The position numbers were made by a program, and so were the translations under genes. A stretch of 64,000 nt of DNA from Hymenobacter armeniacus (GTDB lineage: Bacteria > Bacteroidota > Bacteroidia > Cytophagales > Hymenobacteraceae): assembly GCF_014699055.1 (NCBI RefSeq), contig NZ_JACXAC010000003.1, forward strand, positions 186,001 to 250,000, in the 5' to 3' direction. Each line of letters begins with the position of its first letter. Position 1 is the stretch's first letter. Positions 34,238-43,090 of this stretch are shown piece by piece. The notes below the pieces were generated by a model, which had not been told where the DNA came from, made no database searches, and was given only the letters and a program-made list of their open reading frames with translations.

Positions 34238-35062
34238 ATGAGCCTTTCGTTGGTTGTCCTTACCGATTTTTTTGCCGTTTCCAACCGCGCGCTGTCGTAT
34301 GCGGCCGGGCTGGCCGGGCCGCTCAGGGCCCACTTGGTGCTGCTGCACGTGCGCCACGACGGCCTGCTGGCCCCGGCCGATTACCACGCCAGCCACACCC
34401 CCGAAGGCGCGCAGCGCACGCGCCGGGCCCTCGAAACCCTGGCTTCGGCGCAGCCCGTGCCCGCCGAAGTTGACATTTCGGACGACTACCTGCCCGAGGC
34501 CGTGCAGGAGGTGGTGCGCCGCCACCAGCCGCTGCTGCTGGTGCTGGGCCGCCCCGGCCTGGCCCACGCGCCGCAGGAAATCATTGTGAGCACGGCCATG
34601 GACCTGCTGCGCCACACCCAAACCCCCGTGCTGGTGGTGCCCACCGTGGGCTGGGACGCTTTTCCGCCCCGGCGCCTGCTGCTGGCCGTCGATGGCGAAC
34701 CCTTCCGCCTGTGCCCCAACCAGCGGGTAGTGCAGTGCTTGCTGCAGGCCGACGGGGGCACCCTCGACGTGGTGCACATCACCGACGACTACCACCGCCG
34801 CCCCGACGCGGCCGACATCCTGCGCAGCATTCGGCAAAACAACTTGGTGGACGACGGCCCCGCCCTCGACCGCCTGCACGAGCTCAGCCGCCAGCGCATT
34901 GCCGGGGGCGTGCTGGAAGAAGCCGCCCGGCAGGAGGCCGACCTGCTGGTGGTGGTGGCCCGGCGCCACAGCCTGCTCGGCAGCTTGTTTCATCGCAGCG
35001 TGACGGCCCAGCTGCTGCAGGAAAGCCCCATTCCGGTGCTGCTGCTGCCGGCCCAGGACTAG
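34238..35062 (+). CDS. Universal stress protein (tandem UspA domains)
   Basis: This 274-residue protein starts SLSLVVLTDFFAVSNRALSYA, closely resembling the usp at 28867. It has LVLLHVRHD in the first half, LLLAVDGEPFRLCPN at the start of the second half, and ends RRHSLLGSLFHRSVTAQLL then IPVLLLPAQD. I chose ATG 34238 at the first beta strand. The frame stays open back to an ATG at 34031, with coding-like codon choice, so either an N-terminally extended form or a fused upstream small gene is possible. It is the second gene of the operon starting at 33842. Confidence 0.85.
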   Translation: MSLSLVVLTDFFAVSNRALSYAAGLAGPLRAHLVLLHVRHDGLLAPADYHASHTPEGAQRTRRALETLASAQPVPAEVDISDDYLPEAVQEVVRRHQPLLLVLGRPGLAHAPQEIIVSTAMDLLRHTQTPVLVVPTVGWDAFPPRRLLLAVDGEPFRLCPNQRVVQCLLQADGGTLDVVHITDDYHRRPDAADILRSIRQNNLVDDGPALDRLHELSRQRIAGGVLEEAARQEADLLVVVARRHSLLGSLFHRSVTAQLLQESPIPVLLLPAQD

Positions 35063-35110
35063 CGGCCGGTCGCCGCGCTACTCGTTTTTTTTCTTAAAAG
35101 CTGCTGTGCT

Positions 35111-35971
35111 ATGAATTCTAACCTGGTTGTGCTGACCGATTTTTCGCGGGCCGCCGAGCGCGCCTGCGCCTACGCCGCCGTGCTGGCGGCGGCCATCGAC
35201 GCCGAGCTGCACCTGGTGCATGTGTTTTTGCCGCTGCCCATCGCCACCGAATACGGCCAGGTGCTGCCCGTGATGGACACCCAGTATGTGCCCGATACCG
35301 CCCGTAGCCTGCAGCAGGTAGCCCGCACGCTGCCCGTGCCGGCCACGGCCGAAGTGCTGGAAGCCGACTGGCCCGGTGCCGTCGAAGAAGCCCTGGCCAA
35401 GTACCGCCCCGTGCTGGTGGTGGCCGGCCTGACGGCCACTTCCAACTGGCTCAGCGAATGGCTCAGCAACCGCGCCCAGCCCCTGGCCCACCAAACCGGC
35501 TACCCGCTGCTGCTCGTGCCCGAGCACCTGCCCGACGCGGCCCTGCGCCTGCCGCGGCGCCTGGCCCTGGCCGTGGAAGACCGGCCGTTTGCGCTGGCTC
35601 CGCGGGCGCGGGCCGTGGCCCCGCTGCTCGACGCCCTGGCCCCCGACGCCGTGGCCGTGAGCGTGCTCACGCGCGAGGAAAGCATTCGCGGGTGGGTGGG
35701 CCTGCACGCCGCCCAAACCTGCGGCCTGATGGCCACCATGCCCAACTGCGGCCTGCACAAAGTGGTGGGGGAGGAGCCCGCCCCCGGCCTGCTGCACGCC
35801 GTGGCCGACCTGGAGGCCGACTGGCTGGCCCTGCTCGACCTGGGCCACGGCCTGTGGCACAAGCTCTTTAGCGGCAGCGTCATCGACCAGGTGCTGCGGC
35901 GTACCCCCGTGCCCGTGCTGCTGCTGGCGGCCACGCAGCCCACGCCCGGCCCGGCCCCCCTTCGGCCCTGA
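35111..35971 (+). CDS. Universal stress protein (tandem UspA domains)
   Basis: This 286-residue protein begins MNSNLVVLTDFSRAAERACAYA, with ELHLVHVFLPLP in the first half and LALAVEDRPFALAPRARAV opening the second. The C-terminal signature is altered (LWHKLFSGSVIDQVLRRTPVPVLLLA), so it is a diverged paralogue of its neighbours. It lacks an evident G-2x-G-9x-G(S/T) ATP-binding loop in either half, as far as I can read. Gaps of 48 and 50 bases to the flanking usp genes indicate one operon. Confidence 0.85.
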   Translation: MNSNLVVLTDFSRAAERACAYAAVLAAAIDAELHLVHVFLPLPIATEYGQVLPVMDTQYVPDTARSLQQVARTLPVPATAEVLEADWPGAVEEALAKYRPVLVVAGLTATSNWLSEWLSNRAQPLAHQTGYPLLLVPEHLPDAALRLPRRLALAVEDRPFALAPRARAVAPLLDALAPDAVAVSVLTREESIRGWVGLHAAQTCGLMATMPNCGLHKVVGEEPAPGLLHAVADLEADWLALLDLGHGLWHKLFSGSVIDQVLRRTPVPVLLLAATQPTPGPAPLRP

Positions 35972-36021
35972 GCCGGCCGGCCTTTTGCCACCGAATCAAT
36001 CAACGTAACCCATTTACCGCC

Positions 36022-36912
36022 ATGGCCCTCACGCTCATCGTTTTCTCGGGGTTCTACGAGCCCGCCCGGCACGCCATCCGCTACGCCGAAACCCTGGCCC
36101 AGGCCGTGCACGGGCGCGTGGTGCTGCTCCACGTCAACCGCGTTTCGCTGGTCGACCCCTACGAGCTGGTGGGGGCCGTGGGCCGCAAATACCACCGCCA
36201 GGAGCTGGAAGGCCAGACCGACACGGCCGCCGCCCTGCAGCAGCTGGCCCAGGGCCTGCGCGTGCCCGCCACCGTGGAAATGGCCACCGACCTGCTGCCC
36301 GACGTGGCCCGCGAGCTGGCCGCCCGCTACCACCCGGCGCTGTTTGTGCTGGGCCAGCCCGACGAAGACCACCCCGACTTTGCCGGCACCGCCGCCCTGT
36401 GCGCCGAACTGCTGCGGGCCGGTCAGTTTCCGGTGCTGGCCGTGCCGGCCACGGCCCCGGCCGAGCAGGCGCCCCACCGCTTCTTGGTGGCGGCCGACCG
36501 CGAGCCCTTCGAGCTGTCGGGGCCGGCGCAGGCGCTGCGCCCGGCGCTGGCGCTGCTGGCCACCAGCGTGGTGGTGGGCCACGTGTCCGACGGCGTGGAG
36601 GACGACGACGGCTGCGCCGCCGCCCTGCAGGCCGTGCGCGCCAGCGGTCTGGTCAATTTCAGCGCCCCCGAGCTGCGCGGCTACTGCAACGGCGACTACG
36701 CCGACGGCGTGCTCGCGGCCGCCCAGGACACGGCCGCCGACGCCGTGGTGGTCATGGCCCGGCAGCGCAGCTTCATGAGCGACCTGTTTCACCGCAGCGT
36801 GACGGCCCGCCTGCTGGAGCAGTGCCCCGTGCCCGTGCTGGTGCTGCCCACGGCTTCGTCGCGGCCCCGCCCCACGGCCAGCGAGCTGACGGCGGCGGCC
36901 CTGCCGCGCTAG
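36022..36912 (+). CDS. Universal stress protein (tandem UspA domains)
   Basis: This 296-residue protein begins ALTLIVFSGFYEPARHAIRYAE and has VVLLHVNRVSLVDPYELVGA. The second half opens RFLVAADREPFELSG and ends RQRSFMSDLFHRSVTARLLE then PVPVLVLPT, the shared signature. It is third of three consecutive usp genes. The next gene, a P-type ATPase, starts 145 bases later on the same strand without an obvious terminator between. Confidence 0.87.
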   Translation: MALTLIVFSGFYEPARHAIRYAETLAQAVHGRVVLLHVNRVSLVDPYELVGAVGRKYHRQELEGQTDTAAALQQLAQGLRVPATVEMATDLLPDVARELAARYHPALFVLGQPDEDHPDFAGTAALCAELLRAGQFPVLAVPATAPAEQAPHRFLVAADREPFELSGPAQALRPALALLATSVVVGHVSDGVEDDDGCAAALQAVRASGLVNFSAPELRGYCNGDYADGVLAAAQDTAADAVVVMARQRSFMSDLFHRSVTARLLEQCPVPVLVLPTASSRPRPTASELTAAALPR

Positions 36913-37057
36913 CGCGGGCTTGGGCAGAAGCCCGTCGGGCGGGCCGTCGTCGTGGCCCGGCGCTGCTGCCTGGTGTCGTTCGCACAAAAACTGGTTCGCC
37001 GGCCAAGCCCGCGGGCCGGGCAGGCCTTTTCATTCAGCCTCAATCAGCTCCTGTTTT

Positions 37058-39547
37058 ATGGTGGAACCAACCCTGGCGGTTGAAAGAGGCCTCCCCGACG
37101 CGGCAGTGGCCCGCTCGCGGGCGGCGCACGGCCGCAATGTCGTGGCCGCCGAAGAATCCTCCGGGTGGCGGGCCACGGCGCGCGAGGTGGTCACCGAGCC
37201 CATGTTTTTGCTGCTGCTGGTGGCGTGTGGGCTGTATTTTGGCCTGGGCCACACCGCCGAGGGCGTGACGCTGGTGGTGGCCCTGCTGGCCGTGGCGGGC
37301 ATCTCGCTCTACCAAAGCGTGCGCAGCAACCAAGCCCTGCAGGCCCTGCGCGAGCTCACCCAGCCCCGCGCCCAGGTGTGGCGCAGCGGTGAGCTCCGGG
37401 CGGTGCCGGCCGCCGACCTGGTGGTGGGCGACGCCGTGCTGGTGGAGGAGGGCGAGCGCATTCCGGCCGACGGCCGCGTGGACAGTGCCAACGATTTTGC
37501 CGTGGACGAGGCCATCCTGACCGGGGAGGCCGTGCCGGTGGCCAAAGCCCCGGCCGACGCCGTGTATGCCGGCACCAGCGCCGTGTCGGGCAGCGCCTGG
37601 CTCACCCTCACGGCCGTGGGCGCCGGCACCGAGCTGGGCCGCATCGGCGGGAGCCTGCACGCCATTGCCACCGAAAAAACGCCCCTGCAGCGCCAGGTGA
37701 GCCAGTTTGTGCGGCGCATGGCCTGGGCGGGGCTGGGCGCCTTTGCCGTGGTGTGGGGCGTGAACTACGCCCGCACCGGCGACTGGGCCACGGCCCTGCT
37801 CTTTGGCCTCACGCTGGCCATGTCGCTGCTGCCGGAGGAAATTCCGGTGGCCTTCAGCAGCTTCATGGCGCTGGGGGCGGCCCGCCTGAGCCGGGCCGGC
37901 GTGCTCACCAAGCAGCCCCAAACCGTGGAAAGCCTGGGCTCGGCCTCGGTGATATGCGTGGACAAAACCGGCACCATCACCCAGGCCGGCATGCGCGTGG
38001 CCAGCCTCTACGACGGGGCCACCGGCGCGCTGCTGCCCCTGCCCGCGGCCCTGCCGCCCACCGCCGCGGCCGTGCTGGCCTACGCCCGCTGGGCCTCCGA
38101 AACCGCCCCCTTCGACCCCATGGAAAAGGCCATTGTGGCCGCGCTGGCCGCCCACGCGCCCGGGCTGGTCGCGGCCGATTTCCCGCTGGTGCACGAGTAC
38201 CCGCTGGCCGGCACCCCGCCCATGATGACGCACGTGCGCCGCACCCCCGCCGGCCCGCCGGCCGTGGCCGCCAAGGGCGCCGTGGAGCACGTGCTGGCCG
38301 TGTGCCACGGGCTTGATACCGGGCGGGCCGAGCAGGTGCGCACGGTGGCCCGGCAGCTGTCGGAACAGGGGCTGCGGGTGCTGGGCGTGGCGCAGGCCGA
38401 AGCCCCAGGGAACGATTTTCCGGCCAATCAGGACGACTTCGATTGGACCTTTTTGGGACTGGTGGCGCTCGAAAACCCGCCCAAGGACAACGCGGCGGCC
38501 GTGCTGCGGGCCTTCGGGCAAGCCGGCATTGGGGTGAAGATGATAACCGGCGACTTTCCGGCCACGGCCCAAGCCATTGCCCGGCAGGTGGGCCTGCCCG
38601 GCGCCGACACCCTGCTCACCGGGGCCGAGGTGCTGGCCCTCGACGAGGCCGCGCTGCGCCAGCGCGTGGCGGGCACGGCCGTGTTTGCCCGCATGTTTCC
38701 GGAGGCCAAGCTGCGCGTGGTGAACGCCCTGAAAGCCAACGGCGAAGTGGTGGCCATGACCGGCGACGGCGTGAACGACGGCCCCGCCCTCAAGGCCGCC
38801 CACATCGGGGTGGCCATGGGCCGGCGCGGCAGCGAGGTGGCCCGGCAGGCCGCCTCGCTGGTGCTCGTCGACGACGACCTGGGCGGCATGGTGACGGCCG
38901 TGGCGCAGGGCCGCCGCATCTACCAAAACCTGCAAAAGGCCATTTCTTACATCGTGGCCATTCACCTGCCCATTGTGGCCACGGTGGCCGTGCCGCTGCT
39001 GGCCGGCTGGCCGCTGGCCAACCTGCTGGGCCCGGTGCACGTCATTTTTCTGGAGCTGGTGATGGGCCCCACCTGCTCCATTGCCTTCGAAAACGAACCC
39101 GCCGAAGCCGGGCAGATGCACGCCCCGCCCCGCGCGCCAGGGGCCGCGTTTTTGGGCGGCTGGGCGCTGGGGCGCAGCCTGCTGCAGGGGCTGGGCATTG
39201 GCGCGGCGGTGCTGGGTGTGTACTACGTGGCCATGCGGGCCGGCCGGCCGGCGGCCGAGGTGCGCACGCTGGTGTTTGCCGCCCTGGTGCTGAGCAACTT
39301 AGTGCTTACGCTGGTGAACCGCTCGTTTTCGCAGCCGCTGCTGCGCACCCTGGCCGTGCCCAACCGCCTGCTCTGGCTGATGCTGGGCCTGGCGCTGGCC
39401 CTGCTGCTGGTGAGCCTGTGGGTGCCGGCCGCGCAAACGCTATTCGGGTTCGCGCCCGTGCCCGCCGCCGAGCTGGGCTGGTGCGCCCTGGCCGCGCTGC
39501 TGGGCGCCGGCGCGCTGGAGCCGTACAAGCTGTTGAAGAAAGGGTAG
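37058..39547 (+). CDS. P-type cation-transporting ATPase (P2/CtpF-like)
   Basis: This 829-residue inner-membrane pump has actuator motif ILTGEAVPVAKA, PEEIPVAF in M4 (equivalent to PEGL in calcium pumps), phosphorylation site CVDKTGTIT (Asp near residue 302), MITGDFPATAQAIA, and hinge GDGVNDGPALKAA with M5-M10 after it. The lack of CPx and heavy-metal-binding domains places it in the P2 group (calcium, or other cations) rather than the copper pumps. Its place behind three usp genes is like ctpF in the mycobacterial dormancy regulon. A 27-bp-arm terminator follows. Ion specificity is unproven. Confidence 0.9.
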   Translation: MVEPTLAVERGLPDAAVARSRAAHGRNVVAAEESSGWRATAREVVTEPMFLLLLVACGLYFGLGHTAEGVTLVVALLAVAGISLYQSVRSNQALQALRELTQPRAQVWRSGELRAVPAADLVVGDAVLVEEGERIPADGRVDSANDFAVDEAILTGEAVPVAKAPADAVYAGTSAVSGSAWLTLTAVGAGTELGRIGGSLHAIATEKTPLQRQVSQFVRRMAWAGLGAFAVVWGVNYARTGDWATALLFGLTLAMSLLPEEIPVAFSSFMALGAARLSRAGVLTKQPQTVESLGSASVICVDKTGTITQAGMRVASLYDGATGALLPLPAALPPTAAAVLAYARWASETAPFDPMEKAIVAALAAHAPGLVAADFPLVHEYPLAGTPPMMTHVRRTPAGPPAVAAKGAVEHVLAVCHGLDTGRAEQVRTVARQLSEQGLRVLGVAQAEAPGNDFPANQDDFDWTFLGLVALENPPKDNAAAVLRAFGQAGIGVKMITGDFPATAQAIARQVGLPGADTLLTGAEVLALDEAALRQRVAGTAVFARMFPEAKLRVVNALKANGEVVAMTGDGVNDGPALKAAHIGVAMGRRGSEVARQAASLVLVDDDLGGMVTAVAQGRRIYQNLQKAISYIVAIHLPIVATVAVPLLAGWPLANLLGPVHVIFLELVMGPTCSIAFENEPAEAGQMHAPPRAPGAAFLGGWALGRSLLQGLGIGAAVLGVYYVAMRAGRPAAEVRTLVFAALVLSNLVLTLVNRSFSQPLLRTLAVPNRLLWLMLGLALALLLVSLWVPAAQTLFGFAPVPAAELGWCALAALLGAGALEPYKLLKKG

Positions 39548-39589
39548 GGGCGCCGCATCGTGCTGACCGCCAACTAGTGCCGAGCGCGC

Positions 39590-39647
39590 AGGCCGCCACG
39601 CAAAAGGCCCGGCAACGGTGGTTGCCGGGCCTTTTGCGTGGCGGCCT
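39590..39647. terminator. Long bidirectional terminator
   Basis: Perfect 27-base arms (39590-39616 and 39621-39647) with a four-base loop contain CAAAAGGCCCGGC and its inverse. It separates the ATPase gene from the convergent usp gene. Confidence 0.88.
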
Positions 39648-39653
39648 GCTGCC

Positions 39654-40526
39654 TTAGTTCAATTGAAAGGTGAGCACCGGCGGGAAGGCGTAGGTGGCCA
39701 CGTTTTCGGCAATGCTGGCCTGCAGGAAGCGGCTAAGGCCGGTGCGGCCGTGCGTGGGCAGCAGCACCAGGTCGGCCTGCACTTGGTAGGCGTAGCGCCG
39801 GATGCCCTCGCTGGGGCGGTCGGCCAGCGTCACGGCGGCCTCGTAGGAGCGCAGTTGGTGGCGGCTGGCAAAGGCGGCAATCTTTTCGCGGGCCGCTTCT
39901 TCCTGGCCGGCCGTGGCCACCACGCTCAGCAAGTGCAGCACGGCTCCGGGGAAGAGGGCCTGCACGCGGCGCAGCTCGGACACGGCGCGGTCGGCCTCGG
40001 CCGAAAAATCGGACGGAAACACCAGGCGCTGCACCTCAAAGGCTTCGACCGGGTGCTTCACGGCCAGCACGGGGCAGGGGGCCGTGCGCACCAGCCGCTC
40101 GGTGTTCGAGCCGAAGAAGAAATGCTCGGCGGCCGTGTGGCCCTGCGCCCCAATCACCACCAAATCAATGGCCTGGTGGGTAAACATGCTGGTGAGGGCC
40201 TCACTCAGGCGCGTGGCCTGCACAAACTCCTGCACCGGCACGCCGGGCGCCAGGGTGGCGGCTTCGGCCAGGAGGCGGTGCAGCCGGTTTTTGGTGGCCT
40301 GCAGCAGCTTCACGACGAAGACGTCGTCCATGGGGTCGGCGCTGCTGTTGGGTAGCTCGGTGCCGCCCACCGGTCCGCCGTAGGTGCTGAAGGTGGCCGT
40401 TTCGGGCAGCTCGATGGCGTGCAGCAGCAGTACGCGGCCCCCGATGCGGGCCGCCAGGCGAACGGCCACTTCAAACGCATGGTGCGACTCCGCAGAAAAG
40501 TCGGTGGGAACGAGGATGTTTTTCAT
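39654..40526 (-). CDS. Universal stress protein (tandem UspA domains, ATP-loop type)
   Basis: This 290-residue protein starts MKNILVPTDFSAESHHAFEVAV, the classic Usp N-terminus, and contains DLVVIGAQGHTAAEHFFFGSNTERLVRTAP (in two parts), matching the G-2x-G-9x-G-S/T ATP-binding loop. The second half has a similar LVLLPTHGRTGLSRF. It therefore differs from the other five usp products here and may bind nucleotide. I chose ATG 40526. It follows the alcohol dehydrogenase gene by 89 bases on the same strand. Confidence 0.9.
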   Translation of the reverse strand: MKNILVPTDFSAESHHAFEVAVRLAARIGGRVLLLHAIELPETATFSTYGGPVGGTELPNSSADPMDDVFVVKLLQATKNRLHRLLAEAATLAPGVPVQEFVQATRLSEALTSMFTHQAIDLVVIGAQGHTAAEHFFFGSNTERLVRTAPCPVLAVKHPVEAFEVQRLVFPSDFSAEADRAVSELRRVQALFPGAVLHLLSVVATAGQEEAAREKIAAFASRHQLRSYEAAVTLADRPSEGIRRYAYQVQADLVLLPTHGRTGLSRFLQASIAENVATYAFPPVLTFQLN

Positions 40527-40615
40527 GAAAGGAAAAAAGAGGGAAAAGGAAATCGGATTGAACAACTGGCCACTCCGGTCAGACCGCGGAAGGCGGTCCG
40601 GCCGGTCGTCGCGGG

Positions 40616-41695
40616 CTACACAGGTGCGGCCTCAGGCTGCGGGTTTCGGGCGGCCTGGGCCGCTTTTGCGGCCGGCGCCGGCAGGGCCAGGTCGAGCACG
40701 ACGCGGCCCTGGATGGTGCCGGCCTTCATGGCGTCGAGCACTTCGTTGATGTTTTCGAGCGGTTCGCAGCGGTAGTGCACCTTCACCTGGCCGTTGGCGG
40801 CGAAAGCCAGGCTTTCGGTGAGGTCCTGGCGGGTGCCCACGATGGAGCCGCGCACGGTTTTGCGGGTGAGCACCACCTCGAAGATGTTGAGCGGAAATTC
40901 GCCGGGCGGCAGGCCCACCAGCGCCAGGGTGCCGCCGCGCCGCAGCATGCCCACGCCCTGCGCAAACGCCGGCTGCGACGGCGCCGTGATGAGCACCCCG
41001 TGCGCTCCGCCCATGCGCTGCTGCACGGCCGCCACGGCGTCTTCCTCGGCGGCATTGATGGCTATTTCGGCGCCCACCGACTGCGCCAGGCGCAGCTTCT
41101 CGGCCTGCACGTCCACGGCCGCCACGCGCATGCCCATGGCCCGGGCGTATTGCACGGCCAGGTGGCCCAGCCCGCCCACGCCCGAAATCACCACCCATTG
41201 GCCGGGCTTCACCTCGGTTTCCTTCAGGCCCTTATACACCGTGACGCCGGCACAGAGAATGGGCGCCGCTTCCTGAAACGAAAGGTTATCGGGCAGCAGG
41301 CCCACGTAGTTGGGGTCGGCCAGCACGTACTCGGCGTAGCTGCCGGGCACCGCGTAGCCGGTGTTTTGCTGCTGCGGGCACAGGGTTTCCCAGCCGGTGA
41401 GGCAGTATTCGCAGTGGCCGCAGGCGGTGTGCAGCCAGGGCACGCCCACCCGGTGGCCGGGGCGCACGTGCTCCACGCCCTGGCCCACGGCCACCACCGT
41501 GCCCACGCCCTCGTGGCCCGGAATGAGGGGCAGCGGGGCCTTCACCGGCCAGTCGCCGTTGATGGCGTGCAAATCGGTGTGGCACACCCCGCAGGCGGCC
41601 ACTTTCACGAGGATGCGGCCCGCCGGCACGGCCGGTACCGGAACCTGCTCGATGCGCAGGGGCTGGCCGTAGACATGGCACACGGCGGCTTTCAT
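40616..41695 (-). CDS. Zinc-dependent alcohol dehydrogenase (AdhA/AdhP type)
   Basis: This 359-residue enzyme interconverts alcohols and aldehydes with NAD(H). The catalytic-zinc ligands are in CGVCHTDLHA and GHEGVG, structural zinc is held by CGHCEYCLTGWETLC, and the nucleotide fold is GVGGLGHLAVQYARAMG. It ends with an Ala/Pro-rich tail. The class acts as ethanol dehydrogenase in fermenting cells, consistent with low-oxygen expression. I chose ATG 41695; an ATG at 41710 is five codons upstream. A double-box promoter lies about 217 bases upstream, with a short open frame between. Confidence 0.92.
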   Translation of the reverse strand: MKAAVCHVYGQPLRIEQVPVPAVPAGRILVKVAACGVCHTDLHAINGDWPVKAPLPLIPGHEGVGTVVAVGQGVEHVRPGHRVGVPWLHTACGHCEYCLTGWETLCPQQQNTGYAVPGSYAEYVLADPNYVGLLPDNLSFQEAAPILCAGVTVYKGLKETEVKPGQWVVISGVGGLGHLAVQYARAMGMRVAAVDVQAEKLRLAQSVGAEIAINAAEEDAVAAVQQRMGGAHGVLITAPSQPAFAQGVGMLRRGGTLALVGLPPGEFPLNIFEVVLTRKTVRGSIVGTRQDLTESLAFAANGQVKVHYRCEPLENINEVLDAMKAGTIQGRVVLDLALPAPAAKAAQAARNPQPEAAPV

Positions 41696-41761
41696 GGTGT
41701 TGGGTATCATGGCAATAAGAAGAAGGGGGTGGACAGATGGTCACAGGTTGAAGGCCGGCGT

Positions 41762-41950
41762 CAGGCCAGGGCGTACTCGGCGGGCATGGCGCGCAGCAGC
41801 TCCTGGGGCAGGTCTTCGGCATCGGCCCGATAAAACAGCTCGGGGCCGGGGTTGAGGGTGGCGGGCAGGGAGGCGGCCCGGGAGAAAAGCCGCGCGGGTT
41901 GCTCACATTGCCAAAGGAAGCGCCCGCCCCAACGCCCTTTCCTGATGGCA
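41762..41950 (-). other. Coding-like open frame without a start codon (possible broken small gene)
   Basis: Ending at TGA 41762-41764, the minus-strand frame reads LFSRAASLPATLNPGPEL, then FYRADAEDLPQELLRAM, then PAEYALA, with strongly GC-biased third positions like real genes here. It is open upstream to a TGA inside the regulator box, but has no ATG, GTG or TTG except the late ATG in RAMPAEY. A GTG (in GTGAGCAACCCG) lies in the next frame near the predicted transcription start, so one extra base in the T4 run at about 41890-41900 would join them. It may be a small protein gene broken by frameshift. Confidence 0.35.
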
Positions 41951-41977
41951 AGCAGCGGGTTAGCTGATTGTTGTCAG
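41912..41977 (-). promoter_or_regulatory. Double-box promoter upstream of the adh gene
   Basis: On the minus strand, box A is CTGACAACAATCAG (41977-41964), identical to the one before ccoNO. Box B CTGCTTGCCATCAG (41955-41942) is centred 22 bp on. TTTG ends at 41912, exactly 52 bases after box A. It is the same geometry as upstream of ccoNO, the globin and the usp operon. Confidence 0.65.
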
Positions 41978-42027
41978 GACGGGGCGGGAGGCGGGCGCGG
42001 CAGACCGAAAGGGGCCAAAACCGGAAG

Positions 42028-42996
42028 CTACACGCTCAGCCAGTCGACGCCCTGGCGCAGCCACTGCTGCGAATCGGCCTCGGGCGAGCCGGCTTCCGGC
42101 ACCCGGTTGTAGTGCCAGTCGGCCTGGGGGGGCAGGCTCATGAGGATGCTTTCGGTGCGGCCGCCGGTTTCGAGGCCGAAGCGGGTGCCGCGGTCGATGG
42201 CCAGGTTGAACTCGGCGTAGCGGCCACGGCGCACGCGCTGCCATTCGCTGTGGCGCGCGGTGTAGGGCAGGGCCGTGTTTTGGCGCATGATGGCGCTGTA
42301 GGCGCGCCCGTACACTTCGCCCACGTCCTGCACAAACGAAAACAGCTCTTCAAACAGGCCGTCGCGCCCCACGGTGAGGCGGTCGAAGAAAATGCCGCCC
42401 ACGCCGCGCGTCTCGCCGCGGTGGGGCAGGTAGAAGTACTCGTCGGCCCACTGCTTGAAGCGCGGGTAGTAGCCGGGGTCGTGGCGGGCGCACACCTCGG
42501 CAATCTGCTCGTGAAACCAGCGGGCCTGCCGGGCGTCGACGTAGATGGGCGTCAGGTCGAGCCCACCGCCAAACCAGGCTTCGCCGTTGGCCGTTTCGAA
42601 ATAGCGCACGTTCATGTGCGAAATGGGCACCTGCGGGCTGCGCGGGTGCTGCACCACGCTCACGCCCGTGGCAAAGTAGCGGCGGTCGGGCATGAGCAGC
42701 TGGCGGGCGGCGGCCTCGCTCATTTCGCCCCACACCGCCGAGAAGGCCACGCCGCCTTTTTCCAGCACGTCGCCCTGCTGAAACACGCGCGTGCAGCCGC
42801 CCCCGCCGCCGCCGTGCTGCCACTCGTCGCGGCTGAAATGCCGGCCGCTGCCATCGGCGGCTTCCAGGCGGTGGCACAGCCAGTCTTGGAACTGGCGCAT
42901 CCAGCCCTCCGCCACGGCGCGCTGCGGGGCTACGGGAATAAAAGCAGGGCTGGAGGCAACGGTGGGGTTGGGCGAAACGAGCATGAAGTCGGACAT
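42028..42996 (-). CDS. hemF: Oxygen-dependent coproporphyrinogen III oxidase
   Basis: This heme-biosynthesis enzyme converts coproporphyrinogen III to protoporphyrinogen IX using O2. It has 322 residues, with family segments GGGGGCTRVFQQGDVLEKGGV, ATGVSVVQHPRSPQVPISHMN (in two parts), WFGGGLDLTPIYV, KQWADEYFYLPHRGETRGVGG and YAEFNLAIDRGTRFGL. Its position among cbb3 genes suggests heme supply to the oxidase and hemoglobin. It follows a usp gene across a long hairpin. Confidence 0.95.
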   Translation of the reverse strand: MSDFMLVSPNPTVASSPAFIPVAPQRAVAEGWMRQFQDWLCHRLEAADGSGRHFSRDEWQHGGGGGGCTRVFQQGDVLEKGGVAFSAVWGEMSEAAARQLLMPDRRYFATGVSVVQHPRSPQVPISHMNVRYFETANGEAWFGGGLDLTPIYVDARQARWFHEQIAEVCARHDPGYYPRFKQWADEYFYLPHRGETRGVGGIFFDRLTVGRDGLFEELFSFVQDVGEVYGRAYSAIMRQNTALPYTARHSEWQRVRRGRYAEFNLAIDRGTRFGLETGGRTESILMSLPPQADWHYNRVPEAGSPEADSQQWLRQGVDWLSV

Positions 42997-43024
42997 TTAA
43001 AAAACTGTAGATGAAGGGGGCGTT

Positions 43025-43083
43025 CCCCCAAGCTGTGCTTGGGCCGGAGCGGTGTTATACCGGGCCCAAGCACAGCTTGGGGG
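43025..43083. repeat. Long intergenic hairpin between usp and hemF
   Basis: Arms of 21 bases (43025-43045 and 43063-43083; CCCCCAAGCTGTGCTTGGGCC split as CCCCCAAGCTG and TGCTTGGGCC) are perfectly inverted. It lies eight bases before the usp stop on the minus strand and 29 bases before hemF, so it may uncouple their expression. No T run is present. Confidence 0.7.
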
Positions 43084-43090
43084 TACATGC

